22,466 nt of DNA from an uncultured Chlorobiota bacterium (lineage in GTDB: Bacteria; Bacteroidota; Ignavibacteria; UBA10030; UBA6906), in assembly GCA_900696645.1 (NCBI GenBank), contig CAADGV010000016.1, forward strand, positions 1 to 22,466, in the 5' to 3' direction. The notes beneath the pieces are model-generated. The model had not been told where the DNA came from, did no database searches, and saw nothing but the letters and a program-made list of their open reading frames with translations. Each line of letters begins with the position of its first letter. Positions within the stretch are counted from its first letter, which is position 1. A program made the translations under genes and the position numbers. Positions 1 through 7,208 of the stretch are shown here, one piece after another.

Positions 1-1
1 G

Positions 2-1252
2 TGGGCGTTCAGAAACAACCCGCCGGCAAACGATTCTCTGAAATCATCCAACGGTCCAAGGGCAATCACGCTGAAACGCGGACGGCCGGTGCTCTCGGCC
101 TTCAGCCTGGTTTCGCCGCCGACGGGAGCAACGGTCGTAACAAGTGCAGCGTCTAGTTCCCCAATCAATGTTGTTTGGAGAAAATCGGGAGACGGAGCAA
201 CGTACCGGTGGAAGTTTGCAACACCAACATTTGCGGGTACCATTCGACTGAATATTCCCGCAGGGTTGGACACGTCCGCAACATTCCGCAGCTCACAGCT
301 TGATTCACTTATTGCGGGATTAGGCGTGGCCCAAGGCGATTCCATTTCTGGTCAGTGGCGTGTGTATGCGTACTCAGGAACGGATTCTCTGGCCTCGACT
401 GAGACGTTTACTATTACATTCAAGCGAGCAGTTCCGCCTACAATCCTGATCGCCAATCCCGGTCCCGCAAACAATGGTGGATCGCCTAACTGGGGAATGT
501 TCTTCAATCTTATTGGCGGTGCACAAACCGTCACCATCACCAACATGAAAACTGCCAATGCCGGAGCAGCAGGGGCTGCTTTCAGCATTGAGTTCCTTAC
601 CCGAACGGGTAACGCGCTGGGCGGACCGGTTGGATCAGGTCCCGGCAGTTCGACGGCCGGCTGGACTTCAGTCGGCACGGTACCGGTCACTCAAGGACCA
701 GTCGGGAGCGGAATTTCCCTTCTCTTTTCAACGCCCCCAATTGTTGTCACACCAGGCGACACGGTTGGGGTAGCTATGCGTTTCCTCACGATAGGTCCGC
801 GCTATTTCGGCACCGGAACGCCGCCTCTCGAAATATACTCCGATGCGAATCTCAAGCTCGTAACGGGCGACGTACGCTCGGCGCCGTTCACCACAACCGG
901 CAGTTTCTTCTCGTCACGCGCACTCGTGGGTGAGATTCACTACGCTCTCGGCAGCACGGACGTGAAAGAAACCGGACAAGGAGTCCCCGTGACACACATG
1001 CTATCGCAGAACTATCCGAACCCGTTCAATCCAAGCACAACAATCAAGTTTGCCATTCCGATGAAGGAGTATGTGACGCTCAAGATTTACAACGCAATCG
1101 GACAGCTTGTTGCAACACTGCAGGACGGCGAACTAAATGCAGGATCGTTCGAAGCCACATGGAATGCTTCACACGTGGCAAGCGGCGTGTACTTCTACCG
1201 CTTGCAGGCGGGCAACTTCTCGCAAACAAAGAAGCTGATGCTGCTGAAGTAA
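2..1252 (+). CDS. T9SS type A sorting domain protein (5' end cut by window)
   Basis: The frame is open from base 2 to the stop at 1252, so this is the 3' part of a longer gene; the GTG at 89 is only an internal valine codon. The visible part begins with a beta-rich segment (SAFSLVSPPTGATVVT..VVWRKSGDGATYRWKF) resembling SusE-like or Ig-like repeats. A glycine/serine/threonine-rich beta domain follows, with no recognised catalytic motif. The last 85 or so residues form a classic T9SS type A sorting domain: QNYPNPFNPSTTIKFAIP, then the IYNAIGQLV strand, SGVYFYRLQAG, and a basic end KKLMLLK. Known for the family: such tails direct export across the outer membrane and are usually cleaved on surface attachment or release. 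Substrate and function cannot be read from this fragment. The downstream hairpin at 1278-1307 probably ends transcription. The secretion call is confident; the biological role is unknown. Confidence 0.85.
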   Translation, partial: WAFRNNPPANDSLKSSNGPRAITLKRGRPVLSAFSLVSPPTGATVVTSAASSSPINVVWRKSGDGATYRWKFATPTFAGTIRLNIPAGLDTSATFRSSQLDSLIAGLGVAQGDSISGQWRVYAYSGTDSLASTETFTITFKRAVPPTILIANPGPANNGGSPNWGMFFNLIGGAQTVTITNMKTANAGAAGAAFSIEFLTRTGNALGGPVGSGPGSSTAGWTSVGTVPVTQGPVGSGISLLFSTPPIVVTPGDTVGVAMRFLTIGPRYFGTGTPPLEIYSDANLKLVTGDVRSAPFTTTGSFFSSRALVGEIHYALGSTDVKETGQGVPVTHMLSQNYPNPFNPSTTIKFAIPMKEYVTLKIYNAIGQLVATLQDGELNAGSFEATWNASHVASGVYFYRLQAGNFSQTKKLMLLK

Positions 1253-1277
1253 CGGAAGCAGTGGTTCATCAAAACGC

Positions 1278-1307
1278 AACGCCTTGTTCCGGAAGGAGCA
1301 AGGCGTT
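1278..1307. terminator. Bidirectional hairpin terminator
   Basis: A 13-bp stem (AACGCCTTGTTCC against GGAGCAAGGCGTT, one G-U pair) closes a GGAA tetraloop. On the plus strand it follows the T9SS gene stop by about 25 bases; on the minus strand it follows murI and is followed by GCGTTTTG. It sits between convergent genes and can serve both. The U-tract is short on both sides. Confidence 0.75.
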
Positions 1308-1348
1308 GTTGATTTGGGTGGATAGTTCTTCGTGAAAGCGAATCCTTT

Positions 1349-2155
1349 CTATAGGTGGAATTCCCCCGTCTTGTTTATCCGCCCCATTTTTTGTCCCAGG
1401 AACCTCTCGCCAATTTCAGAAAACTTTGCCGGAAGATCACTCACGAAGAACTGGAGATGCGGTTTGAGTTGTGAAGGATTGCGAAGCTTCTTTTCGTCGA
1501 GAATCCGTTCCACCTCCACCGCTGTCGCTTCGCCGGAATCGATCAACGTCACGCTCTCGTCAACGGCCGTTCTGATGGCGTCTTTCAAAATCGGATAATG
1601 CGTGCAGCCGAGGATGAGTGTATCGATCTTTTCGAGTTTGAATGGGAAAAGATACTCCTTCGCAACAAGCCCGGTCACTGTATGATGCGTCCAACCTTCC
1701 TCCGCTAACGGCACAAACAGAGGACATGCCCGGGAAAACACCTCTGCCTCCTTATCCAACAGCCTGATGGCATGTGAATACGCTTTGCTGTTCACGGTTG
1801 CAATGGTTCCGATGACACCGATTCTCCTCTTCCTGGTCGCCGCAACTGCGGCGTCAGCTCCCGGCAGGATAACTCCAACGACCGGCACTTTTGCATGCTT
1901 CATCACAACATCCAGCGCCACGCCGGACACGGTGTTGCATGCAATCACAATCATTTTCACATCCCTTGAAATAAGGAATTCAACATCTTGTGCTGCGTAC
2001 TCGCGTATCACCTGCGGCGATTTCGGGCCGTAAGGAACTCGGGCGGTGTCGCCGAAGTATACAATATTTTCGTGGGGAAGACGCTGCGTGAGCGCTCGCA
2101 CGACAGTGAGGCCGCCAATACCGCTGTCAAAAACGCCGATGGGTTTAGAGTTCAC
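1349..2155 (-). CDS. murI: Glutamate racemase
   Basis: Cofactor-independent racemase that converts L-glutamate to D-glutamate in the cytoplasm for peptidoglycan precursors. The N-terminus reads KPIGVFDSGIGGLTVV, and both catalytic cysteines are present in their usual contexts: ACNT (Cys73) and GCTHYPIL (Cys184). The GDTARVPYG segment that contacts substrate is also there. I chose the GTG at 2155 (268 residues, N-terminus MNSKPIGVFDSG) because it matches the usual MurI start and has a GGA seven bases upstream. A TTG at 2185 would add ten unlikely residues. With the GTG start, the gene overlaps the last 11 bases of glnD, so the two are very probably co-transcribed and perhaps translationally coupled. 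The overlap has no obvious functional logic beyond glutamate/glutamine metabolism. Confidence 0.95.
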   Translation of the reverse strand: MNSKPIGVFDSGIGGLTVVRALTQRLPHENIVYFGDTARVPYGPKSPQVIREYAAQDVEFLISRDVKMIVIACNTVSGVALDVVMKHAKVPVVGVILPGADAAVAATRKRRIGVIGTIATVNSKAYSHAIRLLDKEAEVFSRACPLFVPLAEEGWTHHTVTGLVAKEYLFPFKLEKIDTLILGCTHYPILKDAIRTAVDESVTLIDSGEATAVEVERILDEKKLRNPSQLKPHLQFFVSDLPAKFSEIGERFLGQKMGRINKTGEFHL

Positions 2156-4802
2156 GGGATGTTCCGGACAATTCCTGTTCAGCAAGCTGTTTAATCATGG
2201 AAAGAATATCAACGCGCATGGCTTCGCGGTGAGCAGGCTCGGTGATTTGATTGCCATTCCGGTCAAGCACGTAGAATGCATCCACGATACCGTCCACACG
2301 AGTCGCAATCTTTGCGAAGTAGATGTCGAGACCATGTTTCGATATGGCTTCCGTAACCCGGTAGAGAAAGCCGAGCGAATCGGGGGCATACACGTCAACA
2401 ATTGTGTACCGCGGATTGTCCTCGAACTGGACATCGGTTCTGATGTTCGGGTTCACCGGCGCCTTCTGTCGGCGCTTCCACTTTCTGCGGTGTGCAGCAA
2501 AGAGATGTTCAATGTCAAGTCGTCCCTCCAACACGTCCGTGAGATCTTTTGTGATCTTGGCACATACAGCCTCACGCAACTCTCCATGCGTTGCAGCATC
2601 ACTGACACGGAAGCGATCGATCACAATACCATCCTCGCGTGTAAAGATATTTGCATCGAAAATGTTTGCGTCATTGGCTGCCAGCACCGCGCAGAGTTTC
2701 GAAAGAAGAAACGGGGCGTCCCGTGCAATAACCGTGATTTCGGTGTGTCCCTCCTGCCGGGTGAAAATGGCAGACACCGTTTCATCGGTTGCGCACTTGT
2801 AAATATGCTGTTCAATTTCCTCATCCGAGAATAAAGCGACATAGGCATCGCTGCCGATGCTTTTGATGTGTTCGTGAACCCTTTCTCGCGGGAGCGCTTC
2901 ACTGAGTCTGTCTACCAGTGCATCAACAGCAGCCTCGTGGCGGGATTGCTTGAACTCATCAATCTCGGCACCCTTCAGATTTCTTCTCAACACTTCAGAT
3001 GTCAGTTGATACAACTCCTGAAGGAGTGATGATTTCCATTCCGTCCAGACATTTGTGTTCACGGCAGAAAGATCCGCGTACGTCAGCACATACAGGTAGT
3101 CCAACAGTTCGGGCCGCTGGAATTTCGCTGCAAATTCCCTGATCGTTGCCGGGTCGTGAATGTTCCGTCGGAATGCAATCTGCTCCATGACCAGATGGTT
3201 GCGGATGAGAAACGCGACATCATCAAACACATCGGACATACCGAGACGATCGAGCACGGTACGGGCAACGTCAACACCGGTTACCTCATGATCGGCAACA
3301 CCACGCGGCTTGGCAATATCGTGAAGCAAGATGGCAAGATAGAGAACATCCTTGCGCCGCAACATGCGAAATACTTCGCGCAAAACGTGTTGCCGCTCAC
3401 GCAACAGTTCTGCGTTCGCCACGGCGATCACCGTATGCTCGTCTGCCGTAAAATAGTGATACATGTTATGCTGGAAAAATGCCACGAGTTCCCCCCACTC
3501 GGGGATATACGATGCAAGAACATCAAGCTCGTTCATGTCATGCAATGTCGCGGCTACCCGGCGGCTATTAAGAATTCTCCGGAATTGTGCCGCAACTTCG
3601 GCCGAACATCGCTGTTCGTCTGTAAAACAATCCAGACTGCTTGCAATCGCCCTCCGCAAATGGACATGCAAGTCAACCTCAAGTTCTGCCGAAAGAGCAA
3701 ATGCTTCAAGAATGTGTTTCGCTTCGGCAAGACGCCCGGTTTCCGGCTCGACAGTGAGAAGTTCGTCAACACGGAAGAAGACTTCACTCAATTGCTCGGC
3801 TTTTGAAGAACCGTGCCGGACAGGCTCGATAATTTCCTTGAAGCGGTGGGTCAGATTCTGATGGAACCTGTGTATCGATCGGGCATGAAGATAGTATTCC
3901 CGCATGAACACCTCGACCGATCGCAACTCCGCCTTGCCGCCGAATCCGAGAGCCTCCGCCACCTCACGCTGTAACGCATACTCGAGCCCGTCGCTTGCCG
4001 ACTGACGCCGGAAGTGCATTTCGTGACGGGCACGAAAGAGAAACTGAAGTGCCCGCACAATAATATCGCGTTCCTGACTTTCCAGCACGCCATTGCGAGC
4101 GAGCAGGTCAACAAACGTCAACGAGGCGGGAGAATGGGTCTCAACAGGGAACCAATACCGGGCATCGTTTGCGCGATACAGCCAGAACACCGATTGAAAA
4201 TCACGCAATCCGCCAGCGCTTTTCTTGATGTTGGGTTCGAGGAGTTTTACTGAATTTCCAAATCGTCCGTGCCGCGATCGAACCTCTTCAAACACACCTT
4301 CGATGAACCACGCATTGTTGCCGCGTTCAACATGCTTTCTCATCGCTCTGTAAAACGTCTCTGCCAATTCGGCGTTGCCGCACACAAAGCGGCTCTCAAG
4401 CATCGATGCCCATGAATCAATCAGTTCCCCGTTCAGAGCCATCGCTTCCTTCACAGTTCGCACACTATGTCCGACATTGATCCCGGCATCCCACAACTGC
4501 AACAGAAATGACTTTGCACTATGCTCGGCTTCAACTCTGCTTTCGCCGTCTTCGGCAAGCACCATCACGTCAATGTCGGACTTGGGGCAAAGCTCGGCAC
4601 GGCCATATCCGCCAAGCGCGAGAACTGCAATCCGTTTTTGCCGGGAGGAAAGTTGATTGTAAGCAAGAAGGAGAGCCTCATCCATCATAGCGGTGAGCGA
4701 TGTGCAGGTGGCAAATCCGCCGGCGCCGGCTCGATGGCCCGCGGCAATTGCAGCGGTTCGCTCGGTAATGAACGTCTTGACAGTTAGGGATGGCGAGTGC
4801 AT
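2145..4802 (-). CDS. glnD: Bifunctional PII uridylyltransferase / uridylyl-removing enzyme
   Basis: GlnD senses glutamine and uridylylates or deuridylylates PII signal proteins, linking nitrogen status to glutamine synthetase. The 885-residue product has the full domain order: a nucleotidyltransferase domain with GGYGR (64-68) and the metal-binding pair in KSDIDVMVL (Asp76, Asp78); the KSAGGLRDFQ linker motif near 194-203; an HD domain with LLHDIAKPRG (His494-Asp495); and two C-terminal ACT domains, the first around VIARDAPFLLSKL and the second around VDVYAPDSLGFLYRV. Length matches the E. coli enzyme (about 890). I chose the ATG at 4802; a TTG at 4835 would add eleven residues without a better ribosome-binding site. 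Neither start has a clear Shine-Dalgarno. All key residues are present, so both activities are expected. No glnB/glnK or amtB is nearby. Confidence 0.96.
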   Translation of the reverse strand: MHSPSLTVKTFITERTAAIAAGHRAGAGGFATCTSLTAMMDEALLLAYNQLSSRQKRIAVLALGGYGRAELCPKSDIDVMVLAEDGESRVEAEHSAKSFLLQLWDAGINVGHSVRTVKEAMALNGELIDSWASMLESRFVCGNAELAETFYRAMRKHVERGNNAWFIEGVFEEVRSRHGRFGNSVKLLEPNIKKSAGGLRDFQSVFWLYRANDARYWFPVETHSPASLTFVDLLARNGVLESQERDIIVRALQFLFRARHEMHFRRQSASDGLEYALQREVAEALGFGGKAELRSVEVFMREYYLHARSIHRFHQNLTHRFKEIIEPVRHGSSKAEQLSEVFFRVDELLTVEPETGRLAEAKHILEAFALSAELEVDLHVHLRRAIASSLDCFTDEQRCSAEVAAQFRRILNSRRVAATLHDMNELDVLASYIPEWGELVAFFQHNMYHYFTADEHTVIAVANAELLRERQHVLREVFRMLRRKDVLYLAILLHDIAKPRGVADHEVTGVDVARTVLDRLGMSDVFDDVAFLIRNHLVMEQIAFRRNIHDPATIREFAAKFQRPELLDYLYVLTYADLSAVNTNVWTEWKSSLLQELYQLTSEVLRRNLKGAEIDEFKQSRHEAAVDALVDRLSEALPRERVHEHIKSIGSDAYVALFSDEEIEQHIYKCATDETVSAIFTRQEGHTEITVIARDAPFLLSKLCAVLAANDANIFDANIFTREDGIVIDRFRVSDAATHGELREAVCAKITKDLTDVLEGRLDIEHLFAAHRRKWKRRQKAPVNPNIRTDVQFEDNPRYTIVDVYAPDSLGFLYRVTEAISKHGLDIYFAKIATRVDGIVDAFYVLDRNGNQITEPAHREAMRVDILSMIKQLAEQELSGTSREL

Positions 4803-5086
4803 GAATGAATATAGTAAGTGCGCGGGGATTTTCAAAAGCGGCGGGAACCTGCAGCAGCCGTTGTCTCGTCCATCGTTTGTACTTCGATTTCACCCGAATG
4901 GTGATGACCAAGTGCAGGTGAGCCGAGGGACACTGAGATCGTACCTCTCAATCTGCGACGATCTGTCGCATCTGTGTCTATCTATGTTCTGCTTTCTACA
5001 TCGGATTTCAGGTTGCTTGGCTTGTTCATACGGCCGGATTCCGCTATCTTACGCTCACATTTCCTCATCACTAACATCCGAGATCT
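4803..5086. other. Divergent intergenic region between glnD and the GNAT gene
   Basis: This 284-base stretch holds no convincing gene. It must contain promoters for glnD (leftward) and the acetyltransferase (rightward). It carries a 17-base inverted repeat, TGCGAC-GATCT-GTCGCA, at 4954-4970, and a possible sigma70-type promoter at 5022-5050. Confidence 0.6.
5022..5050 (+). promoter_or_regulatory. Possible promoter of the GNAT gene
   Basis: TTGTTC (5022-5027) and TATCTT (5045-5050) are separated by 17 bases and lie 37 bases before the ATG. Each box only partly matches the sigma70 consensus, and Bacteroidota often use a different promoter pattern, so this is tentative. Confidence 0.25.
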
Positions 5087-5587
5087 ATGAACGGCGCTGC
5101 CAATCTCCCGACAGTCCGAAAAGCAACACCGGCCGATGCCGAGTCAATTCTCTCACTTGTTGATGCCCTGGCTGAATATGAGCGGCTTGCTCCACCGGAT
5201 GCGGAAGCCAAAAAAAGACTTATCCGCGATATGTTCACCGAGCCGCCGCGGCTGAACGCGTATCTGGCCGAACTCGACGGCAAGCCGGCCGGGTATGCCT
5301 TTGTGTTCGAAACGTATTCAAGTTTTCTTGCGCTGCCGACGTTATACCTTGAAGACTTGTTCGTTCTGCCGGAATACCGCAGCAAGAAGGCAGGCTATGC
5401 GTTGTTTGCGGCAATGGTGAAAGAGGCATACACACGCGGCTGCGGGCGAATGGAATGGACCGTGCTCGAATGGAACCAACTTGCCATAGATTTTTACAAA
5501 CGTCTTGGGGCATCACACATGCGCGATTGGCATTTGTACAGATTGGTACGTTCGGATATGGAAAAACTACTCGACCGCAACTCGTAG
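5087..5587 (+). CDS. GNAT family N-acetyltransferase (SSAT/thialysine-like)
   Basis: Acetyl-CoA-dependent transferase of 166 residues, a normal length for a single GNAT domain. Residues 10-50 form the N-terminal substrate lobe (VRKATPADAESILSLV). LYLEDLFVLPEYRSKKAGYAL (87-106) is the beta4-alpha3 acetyl-CoA site, and MEWTVLEWNQLAIDFYKRLGA (122-142) is the beta5-alpha4 segment. The LEDLFVLPEYR and WNQLAIDFYKRLGA wording resembles spermidine/spermine or thialysine acetyltransferases, so a small polyamine or amino-acid-like amine is a plausible acceptor. That is inference from family similarity only. The pyrophosphate-binding loop reads R-S-K-K-A-G instead of the usual R-G-x-G-x-G/A, lacking the first glycine. 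Start ATG at 5087 has only a weak GAG upstream. The gene is followed by a hairpin-rich gap before the receiver genes and appears monocistronic. Confidence 0.88.
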   Translation: MNGAANLPTVRKATPADAESILSLVDALAEYERLAPPDAEAKKRLIRDMFTEPPRLNAYLAELDGKPAGYAFVFETYSSFLALPTLYLEDLFVLPEYRSKKAGYALFAAMVKEAYTRGCGRMEWTVLEWNQLAIDFYKRLGASHMRDWHLYRLVRSDMEKLLDRNS

Positions 5588-5602
5588 CAACAGCCGACCC
5601 TC

Positions 5603-5675
5603 ATCACGCCCTTGCACACCTTCCTATTATTTTGAAGAATGGCGTGATATTCTGAAGCCGGGACTCCGCCAGAAT
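5603..5675 (+). other. Two consecutive inverted repeats between the GNAT gene and the first receiver gene
   Basis: ATCACGCC (5603-5610) pairs perfectly with GGCGTGAT (5641-5648), enclosing an inner CTTC/GAAG pair. Immediately after, ATTCTG (5649-5654) pairs with CAGAAT (5670-5675). Neither is followed by a T-tract, so these are better described as possible RNA structures or operators than as terminators. Confidence 0.4.
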
Positions 5676-5765
5676 GTAAACCGCGACACAGGTTACTTTG
5701 CGGCATAAGTATTGCTTCACCCCTCATCGGTTTCACATCTTATTTTTTATACAAAGGAACGCGGA

Positions 5766-6152
5766 ATGGATATACTTCTGGTTGATGACAATGCAGACTA
5801 TCTCGAGCTCATGAAGAGGGTGTTGTTCGAGAACGGGTACTCTGTAGTAACGGCTGCCGACGGTTCAGAAGCCTGTGAGATTCTTGACAGCACGGACATT
5901 GATCTCATCATTTCCGATATCAAAATGCCGAGATTGGACGGAATCAAGCTCCACGCCTTTGCACGCGAGATGGACAAGTATCGCAATACGAAGTTCATCT
6001 TCATCACCGGCTACGACGATGTGTATGCGGATTTGATGAAATTGGATCCCAAAAAGGATTTCCTGTTGAGCAAAACAACGCCATTAGCTGAAATCGTCGG
6101 CAAAGTAAATGAGTTGATGTTTGGCAACTTCATACATTCATCAGTGCATTGA
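5766..6152 (+). CDS. Stand-alone receiver-domain response regulator (copy 1 of 3)
   Basis: A 128-residue single receiver domain with no output domain. Acidic pair Asp7-Asp8 (LLVDDN), predicted phosphoacceptor Asp51 (LIISDIKMP), switch residue Thr81 (FIFITGY) and Lys103 are all present, so it should accept phosphate from a histidine kinase. The residue after Lys103 is threonine (LSKTTP), whereas receivers normally have proline there. The tail ends in LMFGNF, shared with the next two genes. The ATG at 5766 is chosen because AAAGGA lies seven bases upstream; an upstream TTG at 5712 would add a poor 18-residue extension. By hand alignment it is identical to copy 3 at about 80 of 127 positions. 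No kinase is adjacent. A strong terminator follows directly. Role unknown: a phosphorelay intermediate, phosphate sink or CheY-like effector are all possible. Confidence 0.92.
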   Translation: MDILLVDDNADYLELMKRVLFENGYSVVTAADGSEACEILDSTDIDLIISDIKMPRLDGIKLHAFAREMDKYRNTKFIFITGYDDVYADLMKLDPKKDFLLSKTTPLAEIVGKVNELMFGNFIHSSVH

Positions 6153-6172
6153 TTTTATTGGTGTAAACGGAT

Positions 6173-6201
6173 AAAGGTGGCTCGTGCGGGCCACCTTTTT
6201 T
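6173..6201 (+). terminator. Rho-independent terminator after receiver copy 1
   Basis: A perfect 9-bp stem (AAAGGTGGC / GCCACCTTT) with an 8-base loop, followed by a run of T. It lies 21 bases after the stop of receiver copy 1 and separates it transcriptionally from copies 2 and 3. Confidence 0.9.
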
Positions 6202-6334
6202 CGTTTCTACAATCTCACAGCATTATACCTCTCCGCGCAGCGTTTCCCTGCAATCTTTAACGTATTCCAGCATAAAAAAATTGGCAAGGATTTCGCATGT
6301 ATCTACTCAGATGAATAATTGACGTGGTTGAGCA

Positions 6335-6718
6335 ATGGACATACTTCTGGTTGATGATAATGTGGACTACCTCTTCCCGATGAAGGAAGCGTTGTACGAG
6401 CATGGATACACGGTGTACGCCGCAGATGATGGTGAGCAAGCACGCCGCATCATGTCGGCGGCATCAGTCGATCTCATCATTTCGGATATCAAGATGCCGA
6501 ATCTCAACGGCATTCAACTGCACAAAACAGTCCGGACGATGAGGCGCTATCAGAAGACCAAGTTTGTGTTCATCTCAGGATACCGTGAAGTGTATGAAGA
6601 CGAATTAGACCTGAACCCTGAACGCGACTATTTTCTTGACAAGACAATGGCGGCACAAGAAATCATCCGGTTTATCGACCGGCTGATGTTCGGAAAATAC
6701 GCTGAAGTCTGGGTATAG
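6335..6718 (+). CDS. Stand-alone receiver-domain response regulator (copy 2 of 3)
   Basis: A 127-residue receiver domain without output domain. It keeps Asp7-Asp8, Asp51 (LIISDIKMP), Ser81 (FVFISGY) and Lys103. It is the most divergent of the three copies in the second half: after Lys103 it reads DKTMAAQEI, where copies 1 and 3 have SKTTP. The tail is LMFGKYAEVWV. The first 35 bases match copy 1 at 31 positions although the proteins differ considerably later. ATG at 6335 has only GAG shortly upstream. The gene begins about 130 bases after the terminator of copy 1, so it needs its own promoter; I could not identify a convincing one. Copy 3 starts 38 bases downstream and is probably co-transcribed. 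Confidence 0.91.
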   Translation: MDILLVDDNVDYLFPMKEALYEHGYTVYAADDGEQARRIMSAASVDLIISDIKMPNLNGIQLHKTVRTMRRYQKTKFVFISGYREVYEDELDLNPERDYFLDKTMAAQEIIRFIDRLMFGKYAEVWV

Positions 6719-6756
6719 GGCAGAACAAAAGCAGACAACAAGAACATGGTGATGCA

Positions 6757-7140
6757 ATGAATATCCTCCTCGTAGATGATAACGAAGATTATCTCAATTT
6801 CATGAAAGAGTCGTTGTTCCTGAACGGTTATACTGTAATAACGGCAACCGATGGATCGGAAGCATGCCAGCATCTCGACCGCCCCGACATCGATCTGATT
6901 ATCTCGGATATCAAGATGCCGACGCTTGATGGCATTATGCTGCACGCGTACGCCCGGGAGCTTGATCGATACAAGAAAACCAAGTTCATATTCATCTCGG
7001 GCTACGGCGATGCATACTCGGATGTTCTCTGTCTTGACTCCGACATTGATTTCTTTTTCTCGAAAACAACGCCCGTTGCCGAACTGCTGACGTTTATCGA
7101 CAATCTCATGTTTGGAGAGTTTGCGGGTAAGTGGGTGTGA
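6757..7140 (+). CDS. Stand-alone receiver-domain response regulator (copy 3 of 3)
   Basis: A 127-residue receiver domain without output domain. Asp7-Asp8 (LLVDDN), Asp51, Ser81 and Lys103 are present, with SKTTPVAEL following where KP is usual. Closest to copy 1 in protein sequence (about 63 percent identity by hand count), including the DGSEAC, SDIKMP-LDGI-LHA and TKFIFI blocks, and sharing the tail LMFGEFAGKWV with copy 2. ATG at 6757 is preceded by GGTGA. It ends the likely copy 2-copy 3 transcript at a strong hairpin terminator. No kinase, DNA-binding or enzymatic partner is encoded next to it, so its partner must lie elsewhere in the genome. Confidence 0.92.
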   Translation: MNILLVDDNEDYLNFMKESLFLNGYTVITATDGSEACQHLDRPDIDLIISDIKMPTLDGIMLHAYARELDRYKKTKFIFISGYGDAYSDVLCLDSDIDFFFSKTTPVAELLTFIDNLMFGEFAGKWV

Positions 7141-7172
7141 GGGGGACATACCTGCTTGCCGCAACACCGAAG

Positions 7173-7203
7173 ACGCGAGGCACGGCCTCGCGTTTTCTTT
7201 TTC
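7173..7203. terminator. Terminator between receiver copy 3 and the lamin-tail gene
   Basis: A perfect 9-bp stem (ACGCGAGGC / GCCTCGCGT) with a three-base loop is followed by TTTCTTTTTC on the plus strand. It sits just before the stop of the convergent lamin-tail gene (7209) and is oriented to terminate the receiver transcript. Confidence 0.88.
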
Positions 7204-7208
7204 TGTGA

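Noticed and set aside
2046-2834. A 262-codon plus-strand open frame opposite glnD
   Set aside because: It lies wholly antisense to the conserved ACT domains of glnD, has no recognisable domain, and glnD itself explains the conservation. Several similar antisense frames across murI, glnD, metK and the kinase gene were dropped for the same reason.
4803-4835. TTG start giving an 896-residue GlnD
   Set aside because: An in-frame ATG at 4802 gives a normal-length enzyme, and there is no better ribosome-binding site for the TTG.
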